Notes under the pieces: model-generated
What the model saw: the letters and a program-made list of their open reading frames with translations, nothing else
Database searches by the model: none
Told to the model about the DNA's origin: nothing
Part shown: in pieces, positions 23,356-35,792 of the stretch
Layout: each line of letters starts with the position of its first letter
Position numbering within the stretch: position 1 is the stretch's first letter
Assembly (NCBI GenBank): GCA_026545225.1
Contig: CM048846.1
Span: 12,630,975-12,694,974 of the forward strand
Source: Cornus controversa
Lineage: Eukaryota > Streptophyta > Magnoliopsida > Cornales > Cornaceae
Direction: 5' to 3'
Length of the DNA stretch: 64,000 bases
Translations under genes and position numbers: made by a program

Positions 23356-26300
23356 TCAATGCAAGCATGCATAATTTATAAAAGTTCCATAAGACTTAAA
23401 AGTAGTTCCTTCTTTTCTATTTTTTATTTCCAATTTTTGGGGGTGTTAAGTGAGCTTGTGCGAATCAGAGAGCAAAAGGAAAGAACTACAAAGTCACAGG
23501 CTAGCAATCTCTCCCACGCAAACCAACTAAGGAACACCCAAACACTATTGATTGAGACCAGAGCCTCTCACTGGGGAACAGACTTCACAATAAAATGAAA
23601 TGCAACATACAACAGAACAGAAACAAAGAAAATTAAAATAAAATAAAAAAGAAGACCACTACTGGAAAAAAATAACCTTCAAAAAGAAAAATATGAAAGT
23701 ATAAATTCTCATAAGCCTCTTCAACTGAATTGATATTAGCTAAACCAAATAGTTATGAGCAGCTAACCCCTTGGTAGACCCAGCACACTAAAAGAAAGCA
23801 AGCAAAAGGGGAAAACTCGAGAACGTAGTTATTTCATTAAGAACAAACAGCCATAGAGAGAGACCTAAGTTCCAAAAAATCAAAGTTTTTAGACTTAAAT
23901 GCCAAGAGACCATCATAATCACTTCTTAAGCAAGTTGCATTTGAAACTAGAAAATAGATTTGAAGGACTTGGAGTAGGTGTATTATAGTTCTGTTAATAA
24001 ATAAAGAGTGGAGATTGATGATACCAGCAACATCTCTTCTATCCAGAATAGGACGATGTGATGACTGCTGAGATGATTGTGATTGCCTTAACCAATTAAA
24101 ACTCTGAGGTAATCCGCTATGAAGCATTTTTGTGAATATTGCAAGTCTTTTTCGTGGATCAGAAAATGGCTGACCTGTTTGAGAATCTACTAAATTAAGA
24201 AGAGTGTGTGACACCTGAAAGAAGGATACAGAATTTTAGAACCATCTACACTAGCATTTAACTTAAGATGAGGAGAAATTTTACTCACTTGCACAACTAG
24301 TTGATTACACCATAAAATAACTTGATGCTCCATTGACAACCACACATTCTTCATGCTTGTACTACTGATCATAAATCCATGGGTAGGAGGCACAATACCA
24401 TCAAGGGATTCTAACTTTGACCGTACCTAAGATCAGAAAGCAAATGAGTTGACAGCTCCCACATAATCAAGTTACACAGAAAGCATTCATCAAAAAGTAG
24501 TATGGCAAGACCTGTTCAAATGTGCCAAATACCAAAATGAATTGTGTTTATGTAAACTTTCAAATTCGCAGGATGTGTTGGGAAAAAGTGGGATCGACAC
24601 ACACACAACTCAATAATTTTGGAAGAGAAGTGGAGGGAGGAACACTAAGAAAATATTTTATTCCACCTAATTCACTCAAAAAAATGACTTAGAGTACATG
24701 AGTTTATATAGGATTCAAAACACATGTAACAATTACATGTAGTGTGGCACACCAAGGCACCCCTAAAGGTAGACCTGTCATTGGATCAGATTTTGATCCG
24801 AATCCGAGCCAATAATTAGGATATGGATTGAAACATTCAATCCGATAATCCGTTAGCAATATGAATCCAATATCCGTTAACTAAACAAATTAGATCTGGA
24901 TTATGGTTGATCTGGTCCGATAATAATCCAATCCGATATAATATAATATACAATATACTATAAATATATTATCTAATACTATAATATAATATTTACATAT
25001 TACTAAAACATTTTTATCATTTTTTTCTTCTTCTTCCCTCTCTATTTTGTCTCTTTTTATTGTTTTTTTTTTCTTAAATAAAAAGTCAAATACATACCTC
25101 TAAGTGTACTAATTAGGCATCTAAGTTCTAAAACCACGTTTTGTGTTGTTCATTGTGAAGGTTAGTTAGACATCTATACGATCCGAGTTTGGTCCGACTT
25201 CGGTCCGAATCCGAGTAATTGGGATATGGATTGGAACATTCAATCGGATAATCCGTTAGTGATCCGAATCTGATAATCCGTTAACTTAACAAACTGGATA
25301 TGGATTATGGTCGATCCAGTCCGAATCTGATCCGTTTACAGGGCTACCTGAAGGTGGCCTTTTTTTCTGGACAGCAGTTCTGGGGAAGATTTTGATGCTG
25401 GACAACCTGAGAAGGAGGGGTCAGGTTATTGTTAATCGGTGTTGTATGTGCAGGAGGGATAAGGAGTCGATTGATCATTTGCTTTTACATTGTCCAGTGG
25501 CCGGGGTGTGTTGGGCGTTACTTTTTTGATTGTTTGGTGTCAGTGGACTATGCCTCAGTCTCCGAGGGCACGCTTGAGGCGTGGAGGGGTTGTATAGTGG
25601 GGTCCCAAGTCCGTGATTTATGGAGGGTGGCGCCCTTGTGTTTATGGTGGTGCTTGTGGAGAGAACGGAATAGGAGATCTTTCGATGGTGAAGAGTCTCC
25701 TATTGGATCGCTGAAATTCTCTGTTATTAGTTTTCTTTTTTGTTGGGTTTTATGGAAAAATTGTAAATCCTTGGGGAAGATAGTTGATTTTTTGGATACT
25801 TTGAGGGTTTAGGGGCCCTTGTGTAGCTTTTGCGGGATGCGTTCCCCATTTTAATGCTTTCTAATGATACTTATAAATAAAAAAATACATGTAAATGCCT
25901 AATTACTCCCACTAACATGGTGTTTAGTAGGCTTAACTCTCATGCCTCTTGGTTTTACATAATCTCCCCCATCACACTTACTCCCACTAAGACAATTTGT
26001 TTAAGAGGTTAATTTTCTCCATTGTCTCTCTTCCTTTTCAACCTCTCTCGACGCACTTTCTTCAACTACTGCATTGTCACATGGTATTAAAGAAAGTTTA
26101 GTCCTGTTGAATCTCTAGAACCTTCAAGATCATCTTTAAGTTTGCTATTATTTAAAAGGCAAACTTGCTGATGACATTTGATATCAACTTAATTCCTATT
26201 TTAGTATTCCATGAACTCAATTGAGATATTTTGACAAACTAACATATTTTAGCTGATGTTAGTAGAGTATAGAAGGATTCCAATTAAGTTCTGAGGACAG

Positions 26301-29300
26301 GATAAGAATCACCTCTCTTTCTGAGAGAGTGCAAATTTTAGAAGAAACAGAGATTTCAGTGCACTTCAGTCCACCATTCTTTTTTCATGCCTGATGTGAT
26401 AGTCAATTTTTAGATGCTTCCAACCACCAGTTGACCAACAACTGAGCATTTCTGGACTAATATTGGCTCCACATCTGTGATCAGCTGCTTCTGTTCATTT
26501 CGGCAGTGCAATGAATTTCATCACGATTGTACGACTGAGTGTTTATGAACTGCTTTTACTACTGTATAGCAGTATCAGTTCAGTTTACTTATCAAAACAA
26601 TAACGAATTTATTGTTACACACAAGAACCTACATCAGCTCTTATATAGAAATATTAATTCACATCCGGATTTCACATATTCTGTAAGCAGATAAATTAAA
26701 GGAGTTAACTAAATGAAAGCAACACCACTGCTTTTAAAAGGCACTATTCATATAAATAAAACATAAATTAAGAATGTTTTAAGTATCATTCCCAGAACTA
26801 CTCTTGGAAATGATCTTGACTAGCTCAGACAAATGGTACAGTGCTCATAATAAATGTACAACACAGAATGATGCATCAATTATCAGTTCTTTTGTGTATG
26901 ATATAGCCTTAACGTGTTAAATTAAACATATAAAGCACCCATTATGATTATAACAGATGTTGCCTAATTAAATTAAACAAGCAGCCTAAAGTGTCTGTTA
27001 CAATTACGACAGAATAAGATGCAGAAAGAACGGCTACCTGGTAATCATTACTACCACCAGAAATGGAGATAACGACAACACGAGAGAGTAGAGGATCAGA
27101 CACATAATGTCCAGTTCGAGAGGGTTGGACCTCATAACCCTTTCTCCATTCCTGATTTACATGTGAATAATAGTGACCCAAGGATGGCTGCAATGCCAAA
27201 GGAGGCGACCTGAACAAATAAAGTGATTCTTACTAATAATTAATGCATGAAATTTGAAAACCATAATGAAACCATTGAAGAAATCACAAGGCTTACTGGT
27301 GTGGAGTTGAAAGAGTAAGAACAGTTTCAACTGCTGACTTCCTTAAATGAGGATGGAGAATGGCAGCTCTAGCAACAAAACCACCCATGGAGTGACCAAC
27401 CAATATCACACTTTTTGGAAGATTCCTGTAGATGGCAGCACCTTCTTTAACTCGAACTTTGTGAGACTCTTTATATTGATCTAAAATCTACATTGATGGG
27501 CACATAAAAACTAATCACAAAAGTAAAAAGATGTGAACTTTGAAAAGAAACCCATGCCACAAAACAAGCAAACTTTAATGCTTGAGTTTGAATGAGCTCA
27601 AGAAAAGTTAAAAGAATCTTAGAGGTAACAATAATTTAGGAGAATATGAGAAAAAATCAACCAAGATATGTCACGTGCCAGTAAGAGAGATTGTCTAGGT
27701 TGAAGTCTAAGCTGCAAAAACTTACAAGGAGGATTTACATCTGGCTTACACACACACCCTTTCTGTTTCAATTTCATTTGAGCGAATAATTGATATGAGG
27801 CCACCACAGATCAAAGATATGGTGCACTGCTCACATTTCAGTTGTTTTTTCAATAGCAAAATATTATAAAGTTTTAAAGATAATAAGCATAACAAGGTTT
27901 TTCATGAAAACTGCATCAAGGACTCGAGGATGAGCCATTTCAAGTGTTATAAAATGAAGGTTTCATGCAAGGAAGAGGAGTATATAATTATAAAAAGTAC
28001 ACATATAATTACTCATATATTCATTCAAAATACATATATGTTACACAAACAGAATCACACAATTAGCTGATACGCCCTTGCCATTTTCATGCTTTTTTTT
28101 TCCCAAGAAATAACTTCAATATTATTTTTTTGATAAGAAATAGCATTAATGTCCAAATAATATTGAATACGCATCCTGCATCTAAGCTCCATGCCCATTC
28201 AAGATAGGTCAAATGGAGCACAAGTACAAGAATTTAAAGAGAACAAGAAATGAAGTACCTGTAGCAGAATGAAGAAGATATTATACATGAGATCAACTAA
28301 GTAGTCTAAAACACTTTGCTGAGTCAAGCTCACACTTTTAAAGGGAAAAAATAAGGGAACACTCGTGGACCTTCACAAGCTTGAGGCTTGACCCCCGTTC
28401 TCATATTTTAATATAAAATATCAACCAGAAATGAGACTAAGCCTAAAATGATTCAAACTATGTTTTATATAAGATATAAAATTTAAAAGAAAATGCATTT
28501 GTGGGCGTAAAATTAATGAAGATACATTGGAATAATAAAATGCAAATGAAATAAAAATCAGAAAGGAACACAATATGATATGTGATAATATTATTTTCTT
28601 GTTTTGTTAGTGGAAGTGATCGGAGATTGTTAGATAGGCAAGACATGTAACAATAAGTACTGGATTAAAATTTAAGACTAAAAGGAGGCAAGAAATAATG
28701 AAAATAAGACAATTTCATTTCTACAAAAAAGGAAAAAAGAACATGAAAAACTAAGTGGGACCAAATTGGATCAAATTCCTTCAGCAAATGTGAAAAAGTT
28801 ACATTGTTCCAGGGAAAAAAAAACAATAAAATGATAATTAAGTGTATTAAATGAATAATAATCCAATAAAGGTAAATGCCTTAGACATTGGGAGGGCCCC
28901 AAGCCTCCGTGTGTACACCTCCCACTACTACAAGGAATGAATCTCTAGGGTTGAAGACTTAAATTATTACAATTTACCATAAGATTTGCTATGCAGTGAC
29001 TCCATCTATAAGTACAAAGTGGAAGGTCTTTCATTCCAGAATGTCTACAAAATACAAATATTAGGCACCTCATTTAAGCTTAACTCTACTCACCAAAACG
29101 ATCCTGTAACCTAATACCTGAAGTTTGAAAGACCTGAGTACACCAAATGACCATCAAGGGACTTCTAAAATAAGGCTAATATAAACTTGCAATGCCTTGA
29201 TTGTCGTTGTCGTTGTTATCATCCTTGTCTTTATCCCAAATAATTGGGCCAGTCACATGAATTCTCTTTTTTCATTCTATTCTATTACACGCCTCGTCTC

Positions 29301-32300
29301 CTCTTATATTTAATTTTTTAAAGTCATTTCTAGTTACTCCATCCCAAGTTAGTTTTGGTTGGACTCACTGCCTTTTAAACTAATTTTCCTTTTCTCACTG
29401 GTGCATTTGTAGGTCTACATTGTATGTGTCCATACTCCAAGCCAACTAAACCCATTTTCTCTTATTGTCACTAGTAGGTGTTATTCATAATTTCTTCCTC
29501 ATATTTTGATTAGTAAACCTATCTAGTCCAATCACTTCTAACATCCATCTCAACATTCTCATTTCAACTACATGAATGTGTTGTTTTTATTTCTTTTTTT
29601 AACGTCTAACACTCTGTTCCATATAAGATAGCTAGCCTAATAACTGTCCTAGAAAAAAATTTCTTTTAACTCATTTGGTATTTTTTTTATCACATAAGAT
29701 ACCACTAATCTGTCTCCATTTTGTCCATCCTACTACAATCCTCTAGTAATATCAGCATTACTCTCCCCATCTTTTTGTATTATTGATCCTAAGTATCGAA
29801 AATGATTATTCTGAATAATCATTTGATCTTTAATTGTTATTGTCATAGTATCAACTTTCAAGACTTTATTAGATTTACATTCCAATGATTCCATATATTC
29901 TGTTTCAATCTTGCTAATTCTTAATCCTTTTGTTTCTAATGCATTGCTCCATATTTTTAATTTTGTTCCTAAGACTTCCTTTGAAGTATCCAACAATACT
30001 ATGTCAACAGCAAACAACATGCAATGTCCAACATAATTTTTAAAATACTAATAATAAGAACCAATGAGAGATTTATGTAAAATAAATAAAATCCAATGAA
30101 AGATAAAACCCAACCATCAATCCCAAACAATACAGATAAAATTTAAACCTATTCAAATTTCTACTAACCTAATGTAAAGTCACCAACAAACTCAACAAAT
30201 ACAATATTAAGAAGCACTACAGAAACTCAAAAAATTATAATATAGCACGTGATTTTGAATTAAAAATGAGAGTGCCAACACAACAATTAAACATAGCAGA
30301 AGGAATAAAGATTACATGCTAAAGCACCCAGATAATTCTTTTGCACAAATCTTTTTGAAAACTTATGTTGAGCATTAATGATAACGTGTTTTGAGAAAAA
30401 CTATGAGAAATCTAAATAATTCATTCCAAACAATGGTTTAATATCCCAACCTCCATATGCTACTCCATTTTAGGTACCTTGCGCAAAATGACAAAACTGA
30501 TATCTTGTAGATGGCATATACTATATATTTTGCATGTTCTTTGACTGTCTGACCATCCAATATGATTTTGAATGACAAAATTAAGAGCACCAATATATCA
30601 GACCATCCTAGAGCACCATATCTAAAGATATAAAAATTGCAATCTTAAGTACCCAGACCATCCTTTTGCACATAAAATTCCACACCAAATCATTTTGAAA
30701 ACTCATGTTCAGCAGTAACAAAAACGTGATAAGAGGAAAACTATGAATTCAAATGTTATGTAGCACAAGAGTCCAATGCACTTCATTCCAAACAATGGTA
30801 TAATATTCCAACCTCCAAATGTTACTTCATTTCAGGTACATCATACAAAATGATAAAAGCAATACCCTGTGAATGGCATATACTACAAATTCTGTTTGTT
30901 CCTTGAGTATTTGACCATCCATTGCAGAATGTTCATCTTCAAGATCCACAGCAAACCAGTCTAGCATGCAACTGTATTGTTTGGCTAATGGTAGGCCCGC
31001 CATGTCCAAATTTACTCCACCCTCATCAAAAGTTAACGAAGCTTCTAGGTAAAATTTCTGCTCAAGTGGGCCTCCTTGATATGCCCGATCAGATTCTGCT
31101 GCTAAGGATCGTACCTGTGAGAAGGGTAAAAGTACCAGAAGAATGAGAAGGGGCACACAATTTGAACATTAATGAGATCCACAATGCGTTACAAAAATGT
31201 ATTAAGTATGTTGTGTGTGTGTGAGAGAGAGAGAGTGCATTACATATATGGCTGTAATTATAATGTACATCACATATTACTATATATATCTAATTTGTAA
31301 CAATAGGATATGCATTAAGTGTATGATGTATCAGTATGTGTAACATAAAATTTTTTATGTTCTCATTTTAAATACAATTTATCAAACCATATTTTTAGGG
31401 AACAAAAAATTAACCTATATCAAAACATCCCTATTCATTCTTGAATGAAATCCAGCACATTTAGATTATGAAAAGATAATTGAACCACAATTCCTTGCAT
31501 ATCAAACAAAATAGATTAACTGATTGAGTGCCATCAATTTAATCCAGATTGGATGCCCTGGAAAATTCACGATTACCGCCCACTCTTTTTTATCACCAAG
31601 GCAATGTTTGTAGCTTCCCCAAAGCGATAAAGTGAGGAGCAGGAAGGCAAAGGATCATACCCTGCCCTATATGCAAAAATGTATTCTAGCCAACAAACTA
31701 CATCTCAGAAAACCAAACCTTATCAGCTTCTTTACCCACCTAATTAGTATTATTAATTATAATTAAATGATGCTTAATTTAAAATCAGGATGGGCCTAGG
31801 CACTCAAATTTATTGTACTAACCATGGATGACATTACTAGGGATTGCCAATATATATATATATATATATCATGTTGTGTGTTCTTTGTTAACAATACAAC
31901 TTTAGAGACAAAACTAAATTAAAATAAATTTTACTTTTTTTATTTTTATTTTTTTACCCTGACAAGAAACACACACACACCCACTTTGTCCTGTGGGAAA
32001 TTGAACCCTTGACCTTCTACTTTGGAAGGGGAGGAAATACCACTAGGCTACAGCCTTTGGTAGTAAATTTTACTTATATATATGGAGAAATATTGTAAAT
32101 TCTAAAGGTTTTAGGTTAAATAGGACTAAGACGATACTCGAAGTAGAAGTGACAGTATATTGAAACTCAATAGCCAAGATACTAAAAAGTAACCATTTTT
32201 ATTTTCTGGGGTTAATTACCTACCAGGATCGAGAGAGTTGCTTAGAGTATTAGAGCATGATGATGAAGTGGTGAAGTGCCTTCAAAGTGTTTGTGACCAC

Positions 32301-33842
32301 AAAATAGGGGAGAGTTTTAAACTTTTATGATACAGTTAAGAGGCTAGTAGTCTTTTAAGGTTTGTACTATAGGCAACTATAGAACATGTTTAAAAATGAG
32401 AATGGCTGAATTGAAGTTAAAAATGATAATTTTAAATGGATTTTTAATTATAGAATAGATCTGCAAGAAAATAGAAGCACCATTAATTGAAGTTAGGGTG
32501 GAAAATATTTGCTGTTTAATATAGTCTGGCCAGTTAAAATCAGGGCCAACAAGTCTATCAATACAGAGACTTTTCAAGTTGAACACGCTAGAGGATAAAA
32601 GGCAGGGAGAAATAAGAGTTTAAGCTGTGAGACATACCGTGAGAGCTAAGAATTACAAGAAAATATGGTTTTGGAATACAGAAAGAGCAAAATGAGAACA
32701 AGATCTATGTATGAAACCTCAAATAACATAAATTAAGGCCAGTTGAATTGAGTATGAATTAATTATTAAGTTGTTACTGCGCTATGTTTTAACATAAAAA
32801 CATTTTTTGGATATAGCATTTGAAAATAGACATTGAGCAAGATGAAAAGTAAACGTGACCCATTGGCAGCTCCACAACAAAACTCACAATAACAAAAGAA
32901 GGAAAAAAAATGTTTAACATTTGCTTTGGGACAAAGAAAATGTCAGTACCCAAATTTTAAGCACGGTATGGAAAAGTTATTCCTAATTGGCGTCATATGT
33001 AAAAGAAAGTAAAGGAAATAATAAATCACCCTCTACTGCATTCCTTGAGGCGAGGGATTTGTAAACTTTACTTCTATCTTAATTTGTGTTCATTCAGTGA
33101 TATTGGGCTTACTTATTGTGTTTCCTGTTGGCAGGCAAAGGTGTTGACTATATAGCAAATCAGAACCATGTGGAGAGCATCAACACTTTGCGTATTTTGG
33201 TGTATATGGGAGAGAAACAGGAGATCTGTGATGTAGAAGAAGCTTGGTTGGATTTTCAAAAAATACTAGCACTCTATGGATGTAGAACTTCCTGTTGTCT
33301 TCAATGTGCCAATAATAATATATAATACTTTTCATTACTTCAGTCAGATACTGTGCTTGATTGCAAATGTTTATCACTAAAGCCAAGCTGAATTACTGTG
33401 TGCAGCACTAAACTTTGCAAAATAAATACCAATAAGACTTGAGAATAAATAAGTTAAGACTTGCCTGTTTATAGCTACCAGCATTGCCAGGAATGAAAAG
33501 AACAGGAACACCACTAAGCTTCTTAAGGTGCTCATTAAAATTAATCTTCCTCCATCCTTCATGGTACAAATATAACCCATACTTTGTCGATGATACATTT
33601 TCCGGTGAGGAGACCCGTATGTATGTAGGATACATGTATGTCATGGAACAACCATTTGAAACTGGTTTTATCAAACCATACAAAGCAGCAAGACCAATCC
33701 ATATGGAAATAATAATCAGAGCTGCAACTCTAAATTTCGCTTTGAACTCGCGTGTTGATGGTTTAACTTTTACTCCAACTCCCAAGTCATTTTGCATATC
33801 ATTCAGTGCACGTGAAAATATACATCCTTCGCAGACAAGCAT
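13739..33842 (-). CDS. PGAP1: GPI inositol-deacylase, PGAP1-like, 18 coding exons
   Basis: Family role: removes the acyl chain from inositol of GPI anchors in the ER. Exons: 33842-33465, 31114-30866, 27487-27297, 27209-27038, 24426-24289, 24214-24025, 23288-23143, 22603-22427, 22187-22077, 19902-19783, 19645-19489, 18411-18248, 18112-18026, 16640-16312, 15495-15432, 15244-15105, 14716-14443, 14059-13739. They total 3408 nt, about 1135 aa, near the length I know for plant homologues. A membrane segment lies at about 38-58. A conserved GVPVLFIPGNAGSYKQ follows, then the lipase elbow GHSMGG with Ser242. Residues about 760-1125 hold many hydrophobic segments. The C end is KHSHIH. All junctions keep frame; introns are GT-AG except the first, GC-AG (CAG|GCAAGT at 33464). 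The start is the first ATG of the conserved exon; relatives start about 30 residues later, and an upstream exon is possible. Confidence 0.93.
17062..17478 (+). mobile_element. Complete TRIM retrotransposon in PGAP1 intron 13
   Basis: Two direct repeats of about 155 bp, 17067-17221 and 17320-17473, begin TGTGA(T/C)GTCCCA and end TAACA/TGACA. Between them is a 98-bp interior. It starts with a PBS-like TGATATCATAGC (17224-17235; ten of twelve match the tRNA-iMet PBS TGGTATCAGAGC) and ends with the purine tract AAGAGGGGGTGG before the second LTR. Flanks GTCTA (17062-17066) and GTCTT (17474-17478) look like a 5-bp target duplication with one change. At 407 bp with no coding capacity this is a TRIM, antisense to the host gene. 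Confidence 0.9.
22867..22926. repeat. 30-bp perfect tandem duplication in PGAP1 intron 7
   Basis: The unit beginning CGGTTAAGTTTATTG occurs at 22867 and again at 22897 without a visible mismatch, so it is recent. It lies away from splice sites. Confidence 0.85.
24742..25885 (+). mobile_element. 5'-truncated L1 LINE, 3' end only
   Basis: The plus-strand sequence encodes the C-terminal part of a plant L1 ORF2. Its zf-RVT domain is visible as NLRRRGQ, CCMCRRDKESIDHLLLHC and [18 protein letters not shown], with at least one frameshift near 25520. It ends in a short A-rich tail near 25875-25885. TACATGTA occurs on both sides (24734-24741 and 25886-25893) as a target duplication. An hAT MITE has split it at 24780; without the MITE the frame VWHTKAPLKVAFF joins up. 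Confidence 0.85.
24772..25354. mobile_element. hAT-type MITE inside the L1 fragment
   Basis: The element runs from 24780 (TAGACCTGTCATTGGATC) to 25346 (its right end reads TAGCCCTGTAAACGGATC in reverse complement), giving imperfect terminal inverted repeats over 567 bp. The flanks CCTAAAGG (24772-24779) and CCTGAAGG (25347-25354) form an 8-bp target duplication with one change, as expected for hAT. The interior is built from repeated GATCCGAATC and GATAATCCGTTA motifs and has no coding capacity. Confidence 0.88.
29190..30030 (-). mobile_element. RTE-clade LINE fragment in PGAP1 intron 2
   Basis: The minus strand from 30020 carries reverse-transcriptase sequence: LLFAVDIVLLDTSKE, LETKGLRISKIETEYM and HFRYLGSIIQKDGE. 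Active RTE elements normally have an A-D-D metal-binding core there; this copy has AVD, so a catalytic aspartate is lost. Downstream are broken pieces including VEMRMLRWM and a tail of the GGGATAAAG..(GTT)n kind typical of plant RTE elements (29200-29250). Stops and frameshifts make it a fossil. Confidence 0.8.
30310..30925 (-). repeat. Tandem duplication covering the end of PGAP1 exon 2
   Basis: The stretch 30630-30925 (start of intron 2 plus the last 60 or so bases of exon 2) is matched by 30310-30580, inside intron 2. Shared landmarks in order are TTTTGCACA, TTTTGAAAACT(C/T)ATGTT, TTCATTCCAAACAATGG, TCCCAACCTCCA-type, ATGGCATATACTA and GACCATCCA. The duplicated exon end (about 30560-30504) stays open in the same frame. 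Its donor has changed from G|GTATTG to G|ATATCA at 30503, so normal GT splicing there is lost. Confidence 0.8.
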
Positions 33843-35744
33843 ATAATTAGAAATAAAGCTTGAATCAATGAAATCCTTTTATCAACAATACGAATTTCTA
33901 GCCAATATAAAACCAGGTACAACCAAACAATTACAATAAGTAAATTTTACTATTTGCTCTGCAACCCCTAAAATAATCTCAATTGACCAAAATCAACTTG
34001 TTCCAGAAGAAAACATTACCACAGAATAAGCAACATATATCATAAAAATGAGAGAGAGAGGGACAAAGAATAAGATAACAACTCAGTAATAAGCGTGATA
34101 AGTGTTTGGCCAGCTGGCCACAACCACTAGGTGTCAACTGAACTGTGACAGCAACAAGTAAACAACATGGCAATAGCACAATATTCAACACAACAAACTA
34201 TAAATAATACCAAATCTATGCAAGAAAGTACAGCATTTTAAGTGTTGGAACAGAAATTAAAAACATAAAGACTCAAAACACATTTATATATAAGAAATAA
34301 ACACTCAAAAGAGACTGTTCAATAAATGATGGGAAATCTACCATCTTTTACAATGCCATGCGCAAAGAAGCTACAAAACCATATGCAAAATCTGTTTTAC
34401 CAATGAGTTCATTCAGACCATCTATGTAAAACTAATTTTTATATATAATTTTGGTTAGTCTCTTGCGATCTATGTAAAACTAATCTTCCTTTTCTTACTG
34501 GTGCATCTACAGTCTACGTTGTACATGTCCATGCCACATAACTCTCAAATAGCTCAAAGAAAAATCTTTAGGCCTCATACGGCTCCTCGAGGGTCACAAA
34601 TAAATCTAAGGACCCATTCAGTTTGTTTTCTTTTATTTTATTAATAGTAGGCGTCTCTCCTAAATTATTTTTCCCCTACACGTTTTTCAGTAACCCTGTC
34701 TCTTCTAGTCAATTCCACCATCCATCCTTAACATTCCCATTTCTTCTACATGACTGCTCTGCATAAGATTGTTGGCCTAATAAATTTCCTGTAAAATTTC
34801 CCTTTTAACTTATTTGATTCTTTTATCACATAAAACACCATTAGCATGTCTCTCCTTTGTCCAACCCAATCCAATCATATTAATTATGCCATCATTCATC
34901 TCTCTATTCTTTTATATTATTGATCCTAAAGATCAAAAATACTTATTTTAAGTAATTCTTTGGTTCTAAATTGTTATCTAACTATCATTTTATAAGACTT
35001 CATTAAATTTACATTTCATATATTATGTTTTAGTCCTACTAATCTTTTAGTCTTTTGACTCTAATTTATTTCTTCACATTTCTAATATTATTGCTAGGGT
35101 CTCCTTAGAAGTATCCAATAGCACTATATCATTGGCAAACAACATGACCGTGGAATGTCACTTTTTAAGTCTTTTGTAATTTCATCTAAAAAAGTAATGT
35201 GAATAGTTATAGGCTCAGCAATAATCCTAGTCCTACTTTTATAGGAGATCCACTAGTCTCTCCACATATGGAACACATTCTAGTCCCTTGTATCCCTCTA
35301 GTCCTTGACTACATAATACTTGTTAGTTTTAAAAGGGAATTGTTATTCTATTAGCTAGAAATGAACTTGGACTTGCATAGAATATGATTCGGGTCAAAAA
35401 TGATCTGTGTCATGCTCTGCTGATTCCAATGTGGATTTTGAGTTCCAGTGATAATTTTGTGAAGAAGAAACCCTAGAAGTTTCCAAGGGTTTTAGGTTCA
35501 AATGAGACTAAATTGCACAAGCTAAGTAATGTATAAGCAAGATAGAATCAAAATTACAGAGAATTAAGAGGGGTTGTACAATAATAATCTGAGGAAACGC
35601 AGATCTAACTAACTGACCCTGGAGCTGTTTCTTGCGAACTTGAAATTTGTTGAACAAGAGAGCTGCAGACCTCAGAGCATCCTGAGAAAGAGTATAGAGA
35701 GAGAGTACTCGTAACATCGGCATGCGTCCTCGTCGGCGATCCAT
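33840..35744 (-). other. Possible 5' exon and intron of PGAP1-like transcript
   Basis: An open frame beginning ATG at 35744 (MDRRRGRMPMLRVLSLYTLSQ, then basic residues ending KKQLQ) reaches a donor-like GTCAGT at 35617. Splicing from 35618 to an acceptor-like GCGAAG at 33827 would join in frame to residues upstream of the conserved PGAP1 core. The acceptor has a weak pyrimidine tract. The exon could instead be untranslated or belong to another transcript. Confidence 0.3.
34430..35340 (-). mobile_element. Second RTE-clade LINE fragment
   Basis: This stretch parallels 29380-30020 in the same orientation: matching landmarks include CTTACTGGTGCAT..CTACGTTGTA (34492), the TATTGATCCTAA phrase (34918) and the GTATCCAATAGCACTATAT..GCAAACAACATG segment (35110). 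It extends further toward the RT core than the first copy. Stops and indels are frequent. It lies just upstream of the first conserved PGAP1 exon. Confidence 0.75.
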
Positions 35745-35792
35745 CGATACTCGCCGGTGGTTGCAGCTGAGATCAGGTGGTTTCAGTTGCAA

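Larger units (their letters stand above)
24577..26082 (-). mobile_element. LTR remnant in PGAP1 intron 4, interrupted by LINE and hAT
   Basis: Read on the minus strand, the ends are TGTGACAATGC (about 26082) and ..TTTTTCCCAACA (24577). A TATATAAAC box lies near 24705 on the minus strand, consistent with an LTR promoter. Without the inserted LINE and MITE it would be about 360 bp. No PBS or internal domain follows, so it looks like a solo LTR. I found no convincing 5-bp target duplication, so the boundaries are approximate. Confidence 0.5.

Noticed and set aside
33116..33325. Plus-strand open frame of 69 codons with an acceptor-like start
   Set aside because: The composition looks codon-like (GKGVDYIANQNHVESINTL), but there is no family match, no second exon and it lies antisense just beyond PGAP1 exon 1; evidence is too thin.
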